From the NCBI RefSeq assembly GCF_002224265.1, contig NZ_CP012882.1, forward strand, positions 1,364,001 through 1,428,000: DNA of 64,000 nt, written 5' to 3'. The notes below the pieces were generated by a model. That model made no database searches. It was given only the letters and a program-made list of their open reading frames with translations, and was not told the origin of the DNA. The position numbers and the translations under genes are program-made. Source of the stretch: Vibrio vulnificus NBRC 15645 = ATCC 27562. Lineage in GTDB: Bacteria; Pseudomonadota; Gammaproteobacteria; Enterobacterales; Vibrionaceae. This document shows, piece after piece, positions 1 to 8,310 of the stretch. Numbering within the stretch: the stretch's first letter is position 1; each line of letters begins with the position of its first letter.

Positions 1-14
1 TCGAATAGGGACAT
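1..14 (-). CDS. start of an unidentified gene under Mn-riboswitch control (partial)
   Basis: Only the first four codons plus two bases (M-S-L-F) lie in the window. The ATG is the complement of 12-14. It is preceded by a strong ribosome binding site, GGAGG at 24-20, five bases upstream. Nothing in four residues identifies the product. Genes behind yybP-ykoY leaders are usually manganese exporters or related membrane proteins (MntP, TerC/Alx, TMEM165-type MneA, P-type ATPases), so a metal-export role is an inference from the leader only. Confidence 0.6.
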
Positions 15-25
15 AATTTCCTCCA

Positions 26-63
26 ATGCGGAAGAAAACCCAATCGTCCGAGCCCTTCCGCAT
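26..63 (-). promoter_or_regulatory. stem next to the ribosome binding site, likely expression platform
   Basis: A nine-base-pair inverted repeat (55-63 pairs with 26-34, loop 35-54) ends two bases before the ribosome binding site of the edge gene. A second hairpin of seven base pairs lies between it and the riboswitch. No U-tract follows the stem, so control of translation start is more likely than transcription termination. Seen in sequence; the regulatory role is inferred from the position after the Mn riboswitch. Confidence 0.5.
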
Positions 64-116
64 ACATGACAAATCGGCACAGAATCGTTCCTAATTCTGT
101 ACTGTGTATGAATGCG

Positions 117-263
117 TTGGTCTCGTTGAAGTGAACTGGAATGCTTTCTCTGTTTCTGTTGATGACAAAGAAACAAAGAGAGGATAACTCACCTTTATTT
201 GCCGGAAAGGCTTTGGCCTAACGAGATGACGACAAATAAACTTACGCTAACTACTCCCCAAAC
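117..263 (-). ncRNA. yybP-ykoY manganese riboswitch
   Basis: Read on the minus strand, the leader begins with the hallmark GGGGAGTAG (259-251). It continues with a helix TTTATTTG...CAAATAAA carrying the conserved internal segments GTCGTCATCTCG and CCGGC, and closes with AACGAGACC (127-119), the counterpart of the family's GC(A/G)AGACC end. These blocks have the same order and spacing as the manganese-sensing yybP-ykoY family (RF00080). In that family Mn2+ binding between two docked loops turns on expression of Mn efflux genes. Boundaries are approximate. Confidence 0.9.
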
Positions 264-346
264 GTTCGATATTGTAATCCCACAAAACTTCCAAGGCTAA
301 TGCCAAGCGCAAGTTTGGGTAATTTTGACATTATCCTGACAAAAGA

Positions 347-368
347 AAGGAGCGCAAAAGCGCTCCTT
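347..368 (-). terminator. hairpin after the small membrane peptide gene
   Basis: Nine-base-pair stem (347-355 with 360-368) and an AAAA loop. On the minus strand it is followed by TCTTTTG, a modest U-rich tail. It likely ends the nucleotidase/small-peptide transcript. Confidence 0.6.
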
Positions 369-386
369 GACTCTTTCTTAGGTGGC

Positions 387-479
387 TCACACCCCATTTA
401 GCGGCACAAGATAAACAAGTGTTGACCAAATTGCGATCCACCCAACCACCACCGCGGTATCCATCCAATCTTTCCACAT
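387..479 (-). CDS. 30-residue single-span membrane peptide
   Basis: The reading frame starts at ATG (complement of 477-479) behind a GGGGGAG ribosome binding site and ends at TGA. The product starts MWKDWMDTAVVVGWIA and ends LVYLVPLNGV. It is rich in tryptophan and hydrophobic residues, with a short charged start followed by one predicted membrane span. A hairpin lies 19 bases past the stop. It sits downstream of the 5'-nucleotidase gene on the same strand, 60 bases away. I do not recognise a family. The evidence is coding form, good ribosome binding site and a following hairpin; conservation in other vibrios would decide whether it is real. Confidence 0.6.
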   Translation of the reverse strand: MWKDWMDTAVVVGWIAIWSTLVYLVPLNGV

Positions 480-539
480 AAGCGCTCCCCCGCTGTTACG
501 CCAAAGAAGCTGAGCAAAGTTTATACCAAGTTTGATGAA

Positions 540-2264
540 CTAGACGTGGCGAGCACGATCTTGTTGATTTAGCACGTTAGGCAAATCCGATAGATACTCG
601 ATGAAACAGTCTGCCATGGATAAATTACTCACCCAGCCTTCCCCTTTCATTTGGCGTATCGCTTCGTAGCCTTCTTTTCCTTTCATCGTATAAGCAGATG
701 AACAACCTCGATACCACTGTAGCGGAGAAACAGGCTGCCAACGCCCATCTAGACAAATTTGCAACGCTTCGATGCGGCTACCTGCTGGGTTTTGCGGACA
801 ATAGCGATAGCTTAATCCGTAAGTGTACGGGTAACTACCCGAACCGGTTCCTTCTACACCATTATTGGTCGCGTTGTTGATTGCCCCTTCTAATGCAGCG
901 GCAATCGTCTTCCCCTGAACGTCATAACAACCAATAGGAACGGCAAAAGGCAGTAATTTGCCAGCCACATCGGCGACCGAAACATCGCCTGAGTTTAGTG
1001 AGTTTCTTACCCCTCCGGCGTTATGAATGGCAAATTGAACCTGACGTTGACGTTTGTTTAACGCATGAACAAATGACGCCGCGACCATTGGCGCCAGTTC
1101 ACTAGGGCCGACTTCATCTGGAATACGAACGTGGCGAAGTGCGCGATCGGTATGCGCGATAATCGTCTTTTGCAGCTCGCGCACTCGCGGAATGTATTTA
1201 TTCTGCATAAGATACTGAATATCAGGATCTTTCTTGCACACGACAACATTACATTGGCCATCAATAAAATCGGCGGCCTGAGTATACCAATCCTCATCAC
1301 TTTGCTGATTCAATCCGGGGTCTAAGAACATTCGTCGACCAATCAACAACTCATTGCGCCCAACAAAGCGCTTTACACTGCCATCGGCAGCAAACTCAAT
1401 TTCACAATGCCCCATGGTGAGTGCATGAAACCCTGCCTGAACAACATAGGTATCGTTAATTTTTAAACCATAGTCGTCGTCTTTACCCAGACCAATCGCA
1501 CCAAAGTCACCCTGTAACCTATGACTGTGTCCACCAACAATCAAAGCGATACCCGATACTTTGCTGGCAAGTTCTATGTCACCCTCATAGCCTAAGTGAC
1601 TGAGTAAAATGATTTTATTAATGCCCAGCGATTGCAACAAGCGCACAGTGGCCGTTGCGGTTTCAACCGCATTCTCAAAAGGCGTGTCAGGATCTGGGTT
1701 AGCAATGTCTGCCATTTTATCCAGTGATAAACCAAACAGCGCGACCGGCTCACCGTTGATTTCTTTGATGATATAGGTCGCCGCACGCGTTTCTGTATCA
1801 AAGCTTCGAATATTGTCGGCATCACTGATTTTTAGCGTTTTCTCATCACTCTCCGCGCTGAGATTCCAGTTTCCTGCTAACAATGGGAAATCAATCCGAC
1901 GGACAAACTGCGCCACTGGCTCATTGCCCATATCTAACTCGTGGTTACCCAAAGCCATGGCATCAATACCCATTGAGTTGAGCAGATCGGCATTGGCTTT
2001 TCCTTTGAACAGGGAAAAGTAGAGCGTTCCTTGGAAACAATCTCCCGCATGGACAAATAGAAATCCTTTATTTTGTCGTTCTGCTTCTTGCTTGATTTGT
2101 TGCGCGCGGGTCGCAACGCGAGCGAAACCACCAGCACTGACGTAAGGCTCGATTTGCGCATCTTGGAGTTGGATTTTGAGTTGTAATGACGTTGGCTCAA
2201 AGTAGGAATGAGTGTCATTGATGTGTGCCAGTTTCAGCGTGACTGGCTTATTTGTTTTTATCAT
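540..2264 (-). CDS. 5'-nucleotidase / 2',3'-cyclic phosphodiesterase family protein (UshA-like)
   Basis: 574 residues. The N-terminal metallophosphatase domain has LAHINDTHSY near residue 12, HAGDCFQGT, the GNHE motif in ALGNHELDMG, and VGGHSHRL, which supply the two-metal site. The C-terminal half is a 5'-nucleotidase C domain (AIHNAGGVRNSLNSGDVS). Such enzymes remove phosphate from nucleotides or 2',3'-cyclic nucleotides. The start at 2264 was chosen because AAGGTG lies just upstream of it; a longer frame to 2375 exists but lacks a good site. No signal peptide is visible from this start, unlike periplasmic UshA, so the protein may be cytoplasmic. Exact substrate is unknown. Confidence 0.88.
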   Translation of the reverse strand: MIKTNKPVTLKLAHINDTHSYFEPTSLQLKIQLQDAQIEPYVSAGGFARVATRAQQIKQEAERQNKGFLFVHAGDCFQGTLYFSLFKGKANADLLNSMGIDAMALGNHELDMGNEPVAQFVRRIDFPLLAGNWNLSAESDEKTLKISDADNIRSFDTETRAATYIIKEINGEPVALFGLSLDKMADIANPDPDTPFENAVETATATVRLLQSLGINKIILLSHLGYEGDIELASKVSGIALIVGGHSHRLQGDFGAIGLGKDDDYGLKINDTYVVQAGFHALTMGHCEIEFAADGSVKRFVGRNELLIGRRMFLDPGLNQQSDEDWYTQAADFIDGQCNVVVCKKDPDIQYLMQNKYIPRVRELQKTIIAHTDRALRHVRIPDEVGPSELAPMVAASFVHALNKRQRQVQFAIHNAGGVRNSLNSGDVSVADVAGKLLPFAVPIGCYDVQGKTIAAALEGAINNATNNGVEGTGSGSYPYTYGLSYRYCPQNPAGSRIEALQICLDGRWQPVSPLQWYRGCSSAYTMKGKEGYEAIRQMKGEGWVSNLSMADCFIEYLSDLPNVLNQQDRARHV

Positions 2265-2523
2265 AGTCACCTTCTCTTTCTTCATCCCTTTATACTTAGA
2301 GCAGAATGATGACAGAATCGTGAATTTTATGAAACTGTTATGCAAAGAAATCATCGGGAGCGCGTAAAGCATCACAGCTAACTTTCTCTATTTGCTCAAA
2401 AAATCATCAGTCAAATGAAAAGTGTGACACCATAACAAACAGCCAGCTTAATTTTGTCATATTCTTTCTATAAGCGCCTTTCACTTTACATTCAAATAAT
2501 TACGGCGCGCATGGAGGAGAGTT

Positions 2524-4155
2524 ATGCTTTTAGAACGAATTGAAATCTCCGGTTTTCGCGGCATACGGCGGTTATCTCTTTCTTTTGATGAGCTCACTAC
2601 CCTGATTGGTGAAAACACTTGGGGCAAATCGTCACTTTTGGACGCTCTTTCCGTCGCTCTTCCGACAGATGCTGAGTTATACCAATTCAAGATGTCTGAT
2701 TTTCACGTCGATTATTCCATCTCACATCCTCAAACACAGCATCTACAAATTGTGCTCTGCTTCCGTTCTACCGATAGACATGAGACAAAAGCAGGACGTT
2801 ACCGACGCCTTAAGCCTATTTGGTGTCAGGACGACAATGGCGATCATAGAATTTTCTACCGCATTAGTGCGACCCGAGAAGGTTACGACATCACGACGCA
2901 CTATGCATTTTTAAATAACGACGGTTCAACCAAAGCGCTTCATCATTCCGAAAAGATCGCACAAGAGCTCATGTCTCTGCATCCGGTCATTCGCTTGCGA
3001 GATTCACGTCGATTCCCCGAAATTACCAATGGTTCAAATGGTAAAAATGCCCGCATTGAAAAACGGATTGATAATACCTGTCGTCGCTTGTTAGCAATAC
3101 CGGGCCATGTAAACAAAGGCGAGATGCGCAGCAGTTTAAACTCCATGCATTCGTTGGTCGATCACTATTTTTCTTTTAAAAGCCCGACCCGTAATGACCC
3201 ACGTAAGCCACGCGATGGCCTGTTTTATAACGCGACGTCTGCAGACAAAAATCTTAGTCAATTCATTAAGGAAACCAACAACAAGCAAACACGTTTGCTG
3301 TTGATGGGATTGTTAAATGCCTATTTGCAAGCCAAGGGCCCAAGTGATTTACGTCGCTGCGCTCGTCCTATCTTGATCATTGAAGATCCTGAAGGCCGAC
3401 TCCATCCAACGCACTTGGCTCGCGCATGGAGCTTGTTGCAAATGTTGCCCATGCAAAAAATCCTCACCACCAACAGCGGCGCATTGCTGGGTTCTGTTCC
3501 ACTCTACTCCATTCGTCGTCTCATCCGGCAGTCCGATAAAACGGTTGCCAAAAGCATCCAACCACAGCGTTTCAGTGTGGATGAGTTGCGTCGAATCGGT
3601 TTCCACATTCGTTTCCATCGATCTGGGGCTCTTTTCGCTCGTTGCTGGTTGTTAGTAGAAGGTGAAACGGAAGTTTGGCTGTTCAATGAACTGGCCAACC
3701 AATGTGGATACAACTTGGCGGCAGAAGGCGTGCAAATTATCGAGTTTGCCCAATCCGGATTACGCTCACTGATCAAAGTGGCGAAGGCGATGGGAATCGA
3801 TTGGCATGTGGTGACAGATGGTGATGCAGCAGGCAAGAAATACGCTGCAACGGTGAAAAGCATGCTCGGACACGATCAAGAACGTCATCGACTTACTGAG
3901 TTGCCCGATCACGACATAGAACATTTTTTATATAATCATGGCTTTGATAAATTCTTTAAGGATCTCATCAAAATTCCTTATGAACATCCTATTCCTGCCA
4001 AAAAGGTCGTGAACAAGGTACTTAAGAAACACGCAAAACCCGATCTGGCCTTGTCGATTGTTTCCCACTGTGAAGAAAACGGCATTGAGTGTATCCCTGT
4101 ATTACTGCGCTGGACACTAAAGCGTATTGTCACCATGGCCAATGGCAACACCTAA
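2524..4155 (+). CDS. ybjD: OLD-family ATP-dependent endonuclease YbjD
   Basis: 543 residues, close to the E. coli YbjD length. The N-terminus reads LLERIEISGFRGIRRLSL followed by the P-loop GENTWGKSS at residues 29-37. A Walker-B-like LIIEDPEGRLHP lies near residue 285. The C-terminal third carries TOPRIM signatures, LLVEGETEVW near 376 and VVTDGDAAGKK near 437. OLD proteins couple an ABC-type ATPase to a TOPRIM nuclease that cuts or nicks DNA; the role of YbjD is not firmly known. A GGAGGAGA ribosome binding site precedes the ATG. It is divergent from the nucleotidase gene, with 259 bases between starts. Confidence 0.93.
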   Translation: MLLERIEISGFRGIRRLSLSFDELTTLIGENTWGKSSLLDALSVALPTDAELYQFKMSDFHVDYSISHPQTQHLQIVLCFRSTDRHETKAGRYRRLKPIWCQDDNGDHRIFYRISATREGYDITTHYAFLNNDGSTKALHHSEKIAQELMSLHPVIRLRDSRRFPEITNGSNGKNARIEKRIDNTCRRLLAIPGHVNKGEMRSSLNSMHSLVDHYFSFKSPTRNDPRKPRDGLFYNATSADKNLSQFIKETNNKQTRLLLMGLLNAYLQAKGPSDLRRCARPILIIEDPEGRLHPTHLARAWSLLQMLPMQKILTTNSGALLGSVPLYSIRRLIRQSDKTVAKSIQPQRFSVDELRRIGFHIRFHRSGALFARCWLLVEGETEVWLFNELANQCGYNLAAEGVQIIEFAQSGLRSLIKVAKAMGIDWHVVTDGDAAGKKYAATVKSMLGHDQERHRLTELPDHDIEHFLYNHGFDKFFKDLIKIPYEHPIPAKKVVNKVLKKHAKPDLALSIVSHCEENGIECIPVLLRWTLKRIVTMANGNT

Positions 4156-4249
4156 TCCATGCTTTGACGGTGCGTTATCAGCGAGCAACACACCAAAGGC
4201 ACAACAACGGTGATAGAGAGAGTGGCTGAAACAAAAGCGGAAATAAAAA

Positions 4250-4271
4250 AAGCGCATCAAACGATGCGCTT
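4250..4271 (-). terminator. rho-independent terminator of the DUF1097 gene
   Basis: Nine-base-pair stem AAGCGCATC/GATGCGCTT with an AAAC loop. On the minus strand it runs into TTTTTTATTT, so it ends the leftward transcript from 4831. Confidence 0.85.
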
Positions 4272-4357
4272 GTACCAAATATCATAAATTTTGATAGCGA
4301 ATACAAAGCGGGATTCAAACTCAGCATTCTAGATACAAATAAGATCGGGGGGCTACC

Positions 4358-4831
4358 TCATGCTTGTCGAGCAAGCTGTGCAGCGGATGATTTCTGGTGT
4401 AACCACAAACCAGAGGCCTTCATCAAGTACCCAAACACACCGCCTAATAACAGAGATGGCACAACTAGCTGCCAATTGCCATCTGCTGCAAACGTTGCAC
4501 AAGAACCGATGAAAGTGCCTGGAATATAGGCCAACCACGTTTGTTTCGCTTGAATACACATCGCAAATGCCACCAAGGCTGTAATGACATAACCTAGAAT
4601 TTCTAGGCCAGCATACGTGGAGCCATAAATGATGACCATCGCCCAAAAAACACCAGACATATTTGTCAGCAAGCTTTCCGCTAGCCCTTTCAACCCAGAA
4701 TTAGGTGAAGCGAAGTAGCTGGTACAACCCAGAAAGCCAGCCCATGATAAGAGGCCAAGTGAGATGGCAATCCATCCCCATAATCCAGACAAAATACCAG
4801 TGGTTAGTGATATAGCGACTAATGTACTCAT
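4358..4831 (-). CDS. DUF1097 inner-membrane protein
   Basis: 157 residues, hydrophobic throughout with about five predicted membrane spans (for example TTGILSGLWGWIAISLGLLS near the start and VVPSLLLGGVFGYLMKASGL near the end). Length and pattern fit the DUF1097/YcdZ family, whose function is unknown. The ATG at 4831 is preferred; an upstream in-frame TTG at 4840 has no ribosome binding site. It lies downstream of the LysR gene on the same strand, with a 196-base gap that could hold its own promoter. Confidence 0.8.
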   Translation of the reverse strand: MSTLVAISLTTGILSGLWGWIAISLGLLSWAGFLGCTSYFASPNSGLKGLAESLLTNMSGVFWAMVIIYGSTYAGLEILGYVITALVAFAMCIQAKQTWLAYIPGTFIGSCATFAADGNWQLVVPSLLLGGVFGYLMKASGLWLHQKSSAAQLARQA

Positions 4832-5027
4832 TGTTTGCAACCCAAACTTGTTGGAGCGGCCTGTGCCTACTCACAGATCAATCAGGCAATGAATACTAGG
4901 CGAAATTTCGTCACACATACACGACGGCGATCACATATATAGTTGCAATAACCAAACTGTTGCACGTAAAACATGACGCAACCGTTAAATCAACAGATTT
5001 AGAAAATAACCCAACTTCGCTTTTCAC

Positions 5028-5933
5028 TTATAAAACTGATGGTTTTCCTTTCATCATTCTCAATCCCTCACGCTTAATGCATTCTACTAGCGGGTTTTCA
5101 GCCATATCTGCTCGCCATATAAAAGAGAGCGTTCGCTCCATATGGAGGTCCGGAACATTCAGTGCGACCAACCTCCCCGCCTCAATATGGCGTTCTACGT
5201 CAAGATAAGGCAAGCAAGTCAAATAGGAACCATTTTCCACCAGGCTTCTGAGTACCGGAACGTGCTCGTATTCACGCCACACATCAAGATCTTCGACCAA
5301 GTGGTGAATCGAGCTATCAAAAATTTTGCGCGTACCTGAGCCATGTTCTCGTAATACCCATCGCGCTTGTTCGAGCTGCGCCAAACTCACGGTTTCACGT
5401 TTGGCAAAAGGATGATTTGCTGAAGCAACGACGGTTAAATGGTCACGGCACCAGACTTCTTGATGTAGACGGTTGTCATCACAGCGCCCTTCTATAATCC
5501 CTAGGTCGTAGCGGTAATCCAGCACGCCTTCAATAACCCCATTGGTACTCTTCACCCCGAGAGAAATACGCATCTCAGGAAAGTCATTATCAATTATGCT
5601 GATGAGGTCTGGCACAAGGTGTTCTGCAGGAGTCTGACTCGCCCCTAGACGAATCTCTCCGCTCAGTAAATGTTGCTCGTAGAAGCCCATTTCTATTTGT
5701 TGGGCATCTTGGAGTAATCGCTTCGCTTTTGGCCTTAACCACATCCCCCAATGGGTTAAAGCCATTTGTTTTCCTTGTCGCTCAAACAAAGGCCGTCCCA
5801 ACATCTTCTCTAATTGTGCAAGAGACATACTGGTTGCCGATTGAGTTAAAGCGAGTTTGTCAGCCGCTTGGCTCACACTTCCTGTATCAGCGACCGCATC
5901 AAAAACGGCCAACTGTTTTAACGAATAACGCAA
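5028..5933 (-). CDS. LysR-family transcriptional regulator
   Basis: 301 residues, the usual LysR length. The N-terminal winged helix-turn-helix reads LKQLAVFDAVADTGSVSQAA then LTQSATSMSLAQLEKMLG. The rest is a periplasmic-binding-like effector domain (LGASQTPAEHLVPDLI, VVASANHPFA). The N-terminus resembles YeiE/CbbR-type regulators. It is divergent from the FNT-CBS channel gene, the classic layout for a LysR protein and its target, and three palindromes with ATCAAAT-like arms lie between them. The effector is unknown; control of the channel gene is inferred. Confidence 0.92.
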   Translation of the reverse strand: MRYSLKQLAVFDAVADTGSVSQAADKLALTQSATSMSLAQLEKMLGRPLFERQGKQMALTHWGMWLRPKAKRLLQDAQQIEMGFYEQHLLSGEIRLGASQTPAEHLVPDLISIIDNDFPEMRISLGVKSTNGVIEGVLDYRYDLGIIEGRCDDNRLHQEVWCRDHLTVVASANHPFAKRETVSLAQLEQARWVLREHGSGTRKIFDSSIHHLVEDLDVWREYEHVPVLRSLVENGSYLTCLPYLDVERHIEAGRLVALNVPDLHMERTLSFIWRADMAENPLVECIKREGLRMMKGKPSVL

Positions 5934-5962
5934 GTTTTGTTCCCCTAATTACTACAGCAATA

Positions 5963-6050
5963 CATCAAATTGATGAGCAATGGGTTTCATTTTACGCCTC
6001 TCTTTGGGCATATCAAATAATTTGATGAGAAAACTAAAAATTATCAATTT
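5963..6050. promoter_or_regulatory. cluster of ATCAAAT-type palindromes between lysR and the FNT-CBS gene
   Basis: CATCAAATTGATG (5963-5975) and ATCAAATAATTTGAT (6012-6026) are perfect palindromes. A looser AAATTATCAATTT follows near 6039. They share TCAAAT half-sites, fit the T-N11-A layout bound by LysR proteins, and lie in the divergent promoter region. Operator function is inferred. Confidence 0.55.
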
Positions 6051-6159
6051 TACCTGTAGATACTCAAACGCTTAATCTGATTGTGCGGTTCGGGAACACC
6101 GCACTCACTAACAACGTCAGGGCTTTCAACATAACCAAGAACAATATTAAGGAGTATCA

Positions 6160-6204
6160 ATGAACTCAGATAAAAGGAGTCAACATGTCAGTGGCTACCT
6201 CTGA
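6160..6204 (+). CDS. 14-codon upstream reading frame overlapping the FNT-CBS start
   Basis: ATG at 6160 is five bases after a full AAGGAG site (6149-6154). It encodes MNSDKRSQHVSGYL and stops at 6202-6204, 20 bases inside the next gene in another frame. The next gene's own AAAAGGAG site lies within this frame. The layout suggests a leader peptide coupled to translation of the channel, but it may be fortuitous. Confidence 0.4.
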   Translation: MNSDKRSQHVSGYL

Positions 6205-7636
6205 AAACACACAATACTTTTCACCCAAAGAAATGATGGCAGAAGCCGAGAAATTTGCCCTTAGCAAAGCCAATAAAACCAGCGCCATGACGTTAGGATT
6301 GGCGATTATGGCTGGCGCTTTTATCGGTCTCGCGTTTCTTTTCTACATCACGGTGACAACGGGTAGTGCCAATGCGGGATGGGGTCTTAGCCGCTTCGCT
6401 GGCGGTTTGGCTTTCAGTATGGGCTTAATTCTGATCGTCATCTGCGGGGGGGAGCTGTTTACCAGTTCAGTATTGTCGAGTATTTCGTGGGCAAACAAAC
6501 AAATCAGCTTTACGAAAATGCTGTCAATCTGGGGCAAGGTTTATATCGGTAACTTTATCGGTGCAATGTTTCTTTTGCTTCTGGTGACAGGTGCTGGTTT
6601 GTACCAAATGGACGGTGGTCAATGGGGTTTGAATGCGTTGAACATCGCTCAACACAAACTTCACCACACGACAATTCAAGCATTCTCTTTAGGGGTGCTA
6701 TGTAACTTGCTGGTTTGTCTTGCTATTTGGTTAACGTTCAGCTCTGCCAACGCAATGACAAAAGCCGTAATGACCATGTTGCCGGTCGCCATGTTTGTCA
6801 GCAGCGGTTTTGAGCACTGTGTCGCCAACATGTTTATGGTGCCACTAGGAATCGTGATTGCCAACTTCGCTCCTGACGCTTTTTGGGCGCAAGTCGGCGT
6901 GAATGCAAGCCAATATGCGGATCTCAATGTTGGTCACTTTATTACTGCCAACCTTATTCCCGTGACTTTGGGCAATATCGTCGGCGGCGCTGTATTAGTC
7001 GGCTTAGCGAACTGGTGTATCTACCGTCGCCCAGAACTAAAAGCAGCAAAAATCAGCACAATTACACAAACAACACATATTACGTCAGTTAAGGAATTTA
7101 CTATGAAAAACGCAGCAGTAGTTAGAGACATCATGGATGCACAACCAGTGGTACTAGGCGTAGAAATGCCAATCGCAACCGCACTTGATACTCTTTTAGA
7201 CAATCACATTATCAGTGCGCCAGTGGTTGATATTGAAGGTCGTCTCGTCGGCTTCCTCTCTGCACACGATGTCATGGTTGATCTTTGGTGCCAAGATTAC
7301 CTCCCAAGCACTGGCCAAAAAGTTGTGGATTTGATGAGCCGTGATGTGGTGGCGATTGATGTCAACGACCGACTAGTCGACGTGGTGGAATTCTTGTGTA
7401 TCGATAAAGAGCAGCTATACCCAACCTCTAGCATGGGCATCGCTACTCGCATGACGTCACTGTCACTTGAAGAGCGCGCGAAAAGCATGAAAGTGAACAA
7501 GCCCCATGTTCTGCCTGTGCTAGAAAATGGCAAGTTCGCAGGTGTTGTGTCTCGTCAAGAAGTACTGAACGCATTGCGTCCAATTTATGGTGAGCGTCTG
7601 AATCTCGTTGAAACGCGTCAGTTAGAAACGGCGTAA
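6185..7636 (+). CDS. formate/nitrite (FNT) family channel fused to a CBS-domain pair
   Basis: 483 residues. Residues 1-280 form an FNT channel with six spans, including GFEHCVANMFMVPLGI and LIPVTLGNIVGGAVLVGLAN, both typical of FocA/NirC/HSC proteins that pass small monovalent anions across the inner membrane. After a short linker, residues 307-483 hold two CBS domains (VRDIMDAQPVVLGVEMPIAT, then LSAHDV, VLPVLENGKFAGVVSRQEV). CBS pairs usually bind adenosyl nucleotides, so gating by energy state is possible. Formate, nitrite or hydrosulfide cannot be told apart here. An in-frame ATG with AAGGA upstream at codon 307 could yield a free CBS protein. Confidence 0.9.
   Translation: MSVATSENTQYFSPKEMMAEAEKFALSKANKTSAMTLGLAIMAGAFIGLAFLFYITVTTGSANAGWGLSRFAGGLAFSMGLILIVICGGELFTSSVLSSISWANKQISFTKMLSIWGKVYIGNFIGAMFLLLLVTGAGLYQMDGGQWGLNALNIAQHKLHHTTIQAFSLGVLCNLLVCLAIWLTFSSANAMTKAVMTMLPVAMFVSSGFEHCVANMFMVPLGIVIANFAPDAFWAQVGVNASQYADLNVGHFITANLIPVTLGNIVGGAVLVGLANWCIYRRPELKAAKISTITQTTHITSVKEFTMKNAAVVRDIMDAQPVVLGVEMPIATALDTLLDNHIISAPVVDIEGRLVGFLSAHDVMVDLWCQDYLPSTGQKVVDLMSRDVVAIDVNDRLVDVVEFLCIDKEQLYPTSSMGIATRMTSLSLEERAKSMKVNKPHVLPVLENGKFAGVVSRQEVLNALRPIYGERLNLVETRQLETA
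7091..7105 (+). promoter_or_regulatory. possible internal ribosome binding site and start inside the FNT-CBS gene
   Basis: AAGGA at 7091-7095 precedes ATG 7103-7105 by seven bases. The ATG is codon 307 of the fused gene and sits exactly at the beginning of the CBS part (MKNAAVVRDIMDAQP). It would give a 177-residue soluble CBS protein. Use of this start is inferred. Confidence 0.4.
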
Positions 7637-7668
7637 CGAAAACAATAAACAACATGGCTTAAATAAGC

Positions 7669-7694
7669 AGAAAGCCTCCATTGGAGGCTTTCTT
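7669..7694. terminator. bidirectional terminator between the FNT-CBS gene and yceI
   Basis: Ten-base-pair stem GAAAGCCTCC/GGAGGCTTTC with a three-base loop, U-rich on both sides, between two convergent genes. Confidence 0.85.
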
Positions 7695-7740
7695 ATTGAT
7701 CTTTCTTATTTCATTCGCAACGTAATCTCATGCGAAGAAA

Positions 7741-8310
7741 CTACTTCTTAATGCCTTCTACGTGCAATTCCATATCAACGTAGCTTGAAGTCCCCATCAC
7801 TGGGATATTGAAATCAGCAAGCTCTAGGCGAGTCGTACCGATAAAGCCCGCACGTTGACCACCCCAAGGGTCTTGACCCGCGCCAACAAACTCAGCAGCG
7901 ATAGTAATAGGCTTTGTTACACCGTGCAGCGTCAAATCCCCCATCACATCCAGTTTACCATCACCTTTATCCAGCACTTTGGTGCTAGTAAACGTGGCGG
8001 TATTGAATTTGCCTGCATCAATAAAATCGCCACTACGAATGTGCTTATCACGCTCTGCATGGTTAGAATCCAAGCTACGAGTATCAACCACTACGTTTAC
8101 TTTCGACGCAGCAATGTTGTTTTGATCGTAAGAAAAGTCACCAGAGAAGGTATTAAAACGACCTTTAATAAAGCTATAACCAAGATGGCTCACTTTAAAG
8201 TTAATAGACGCGTGCGCCCCTTTGGTATCAATAACGTAATCAGCAGCGTTTGCAGCAAACGGCACTGCCATCATCAACGCTAAACCTGTCGCAATAACTG
8301 ACTTTCTCAT
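7741..8310 (-). CDS. yceI: YceI-family periplasmic protein
   Basis: 189 residues. A signal peptide (KSVIATGLALMMAVPFAANA, cut before ADYVID) is followed by the YceI domain with DTKGAHASINFKVSHLGYSF, SGDFIDAGKFNTATFTST and GDLTLHGVTKPITI. The fold is a lipocalin-like barrel that binds polyprenyl compounds in related proteins; the cell role is unclear. The start at 8310 has an AGGAG site. It overlaps the end of the cytochrome gene by four bases (ATGA), so both are translated from one message. The same pair, yceJ-yceI, occurs in E. coli. Confidence 0.92.
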   Translation of the reverse strand: MRKSVIATGLALMMAVPFAANAADYVIDTKGAHASINFKVSHLGYSFIKGRFNTFSGDFSYDQNNIAASKVNVVVDTRSLDSNHAERDKHIRSGDFIDAGKFNTATFTSTKVLDKGDGKLDVMGDLTLHGVTKPITIAAEFVGAGQDPWGGQRAGFIGTTRLELADFNIPVMGTSSYVDMELHVEGIKK

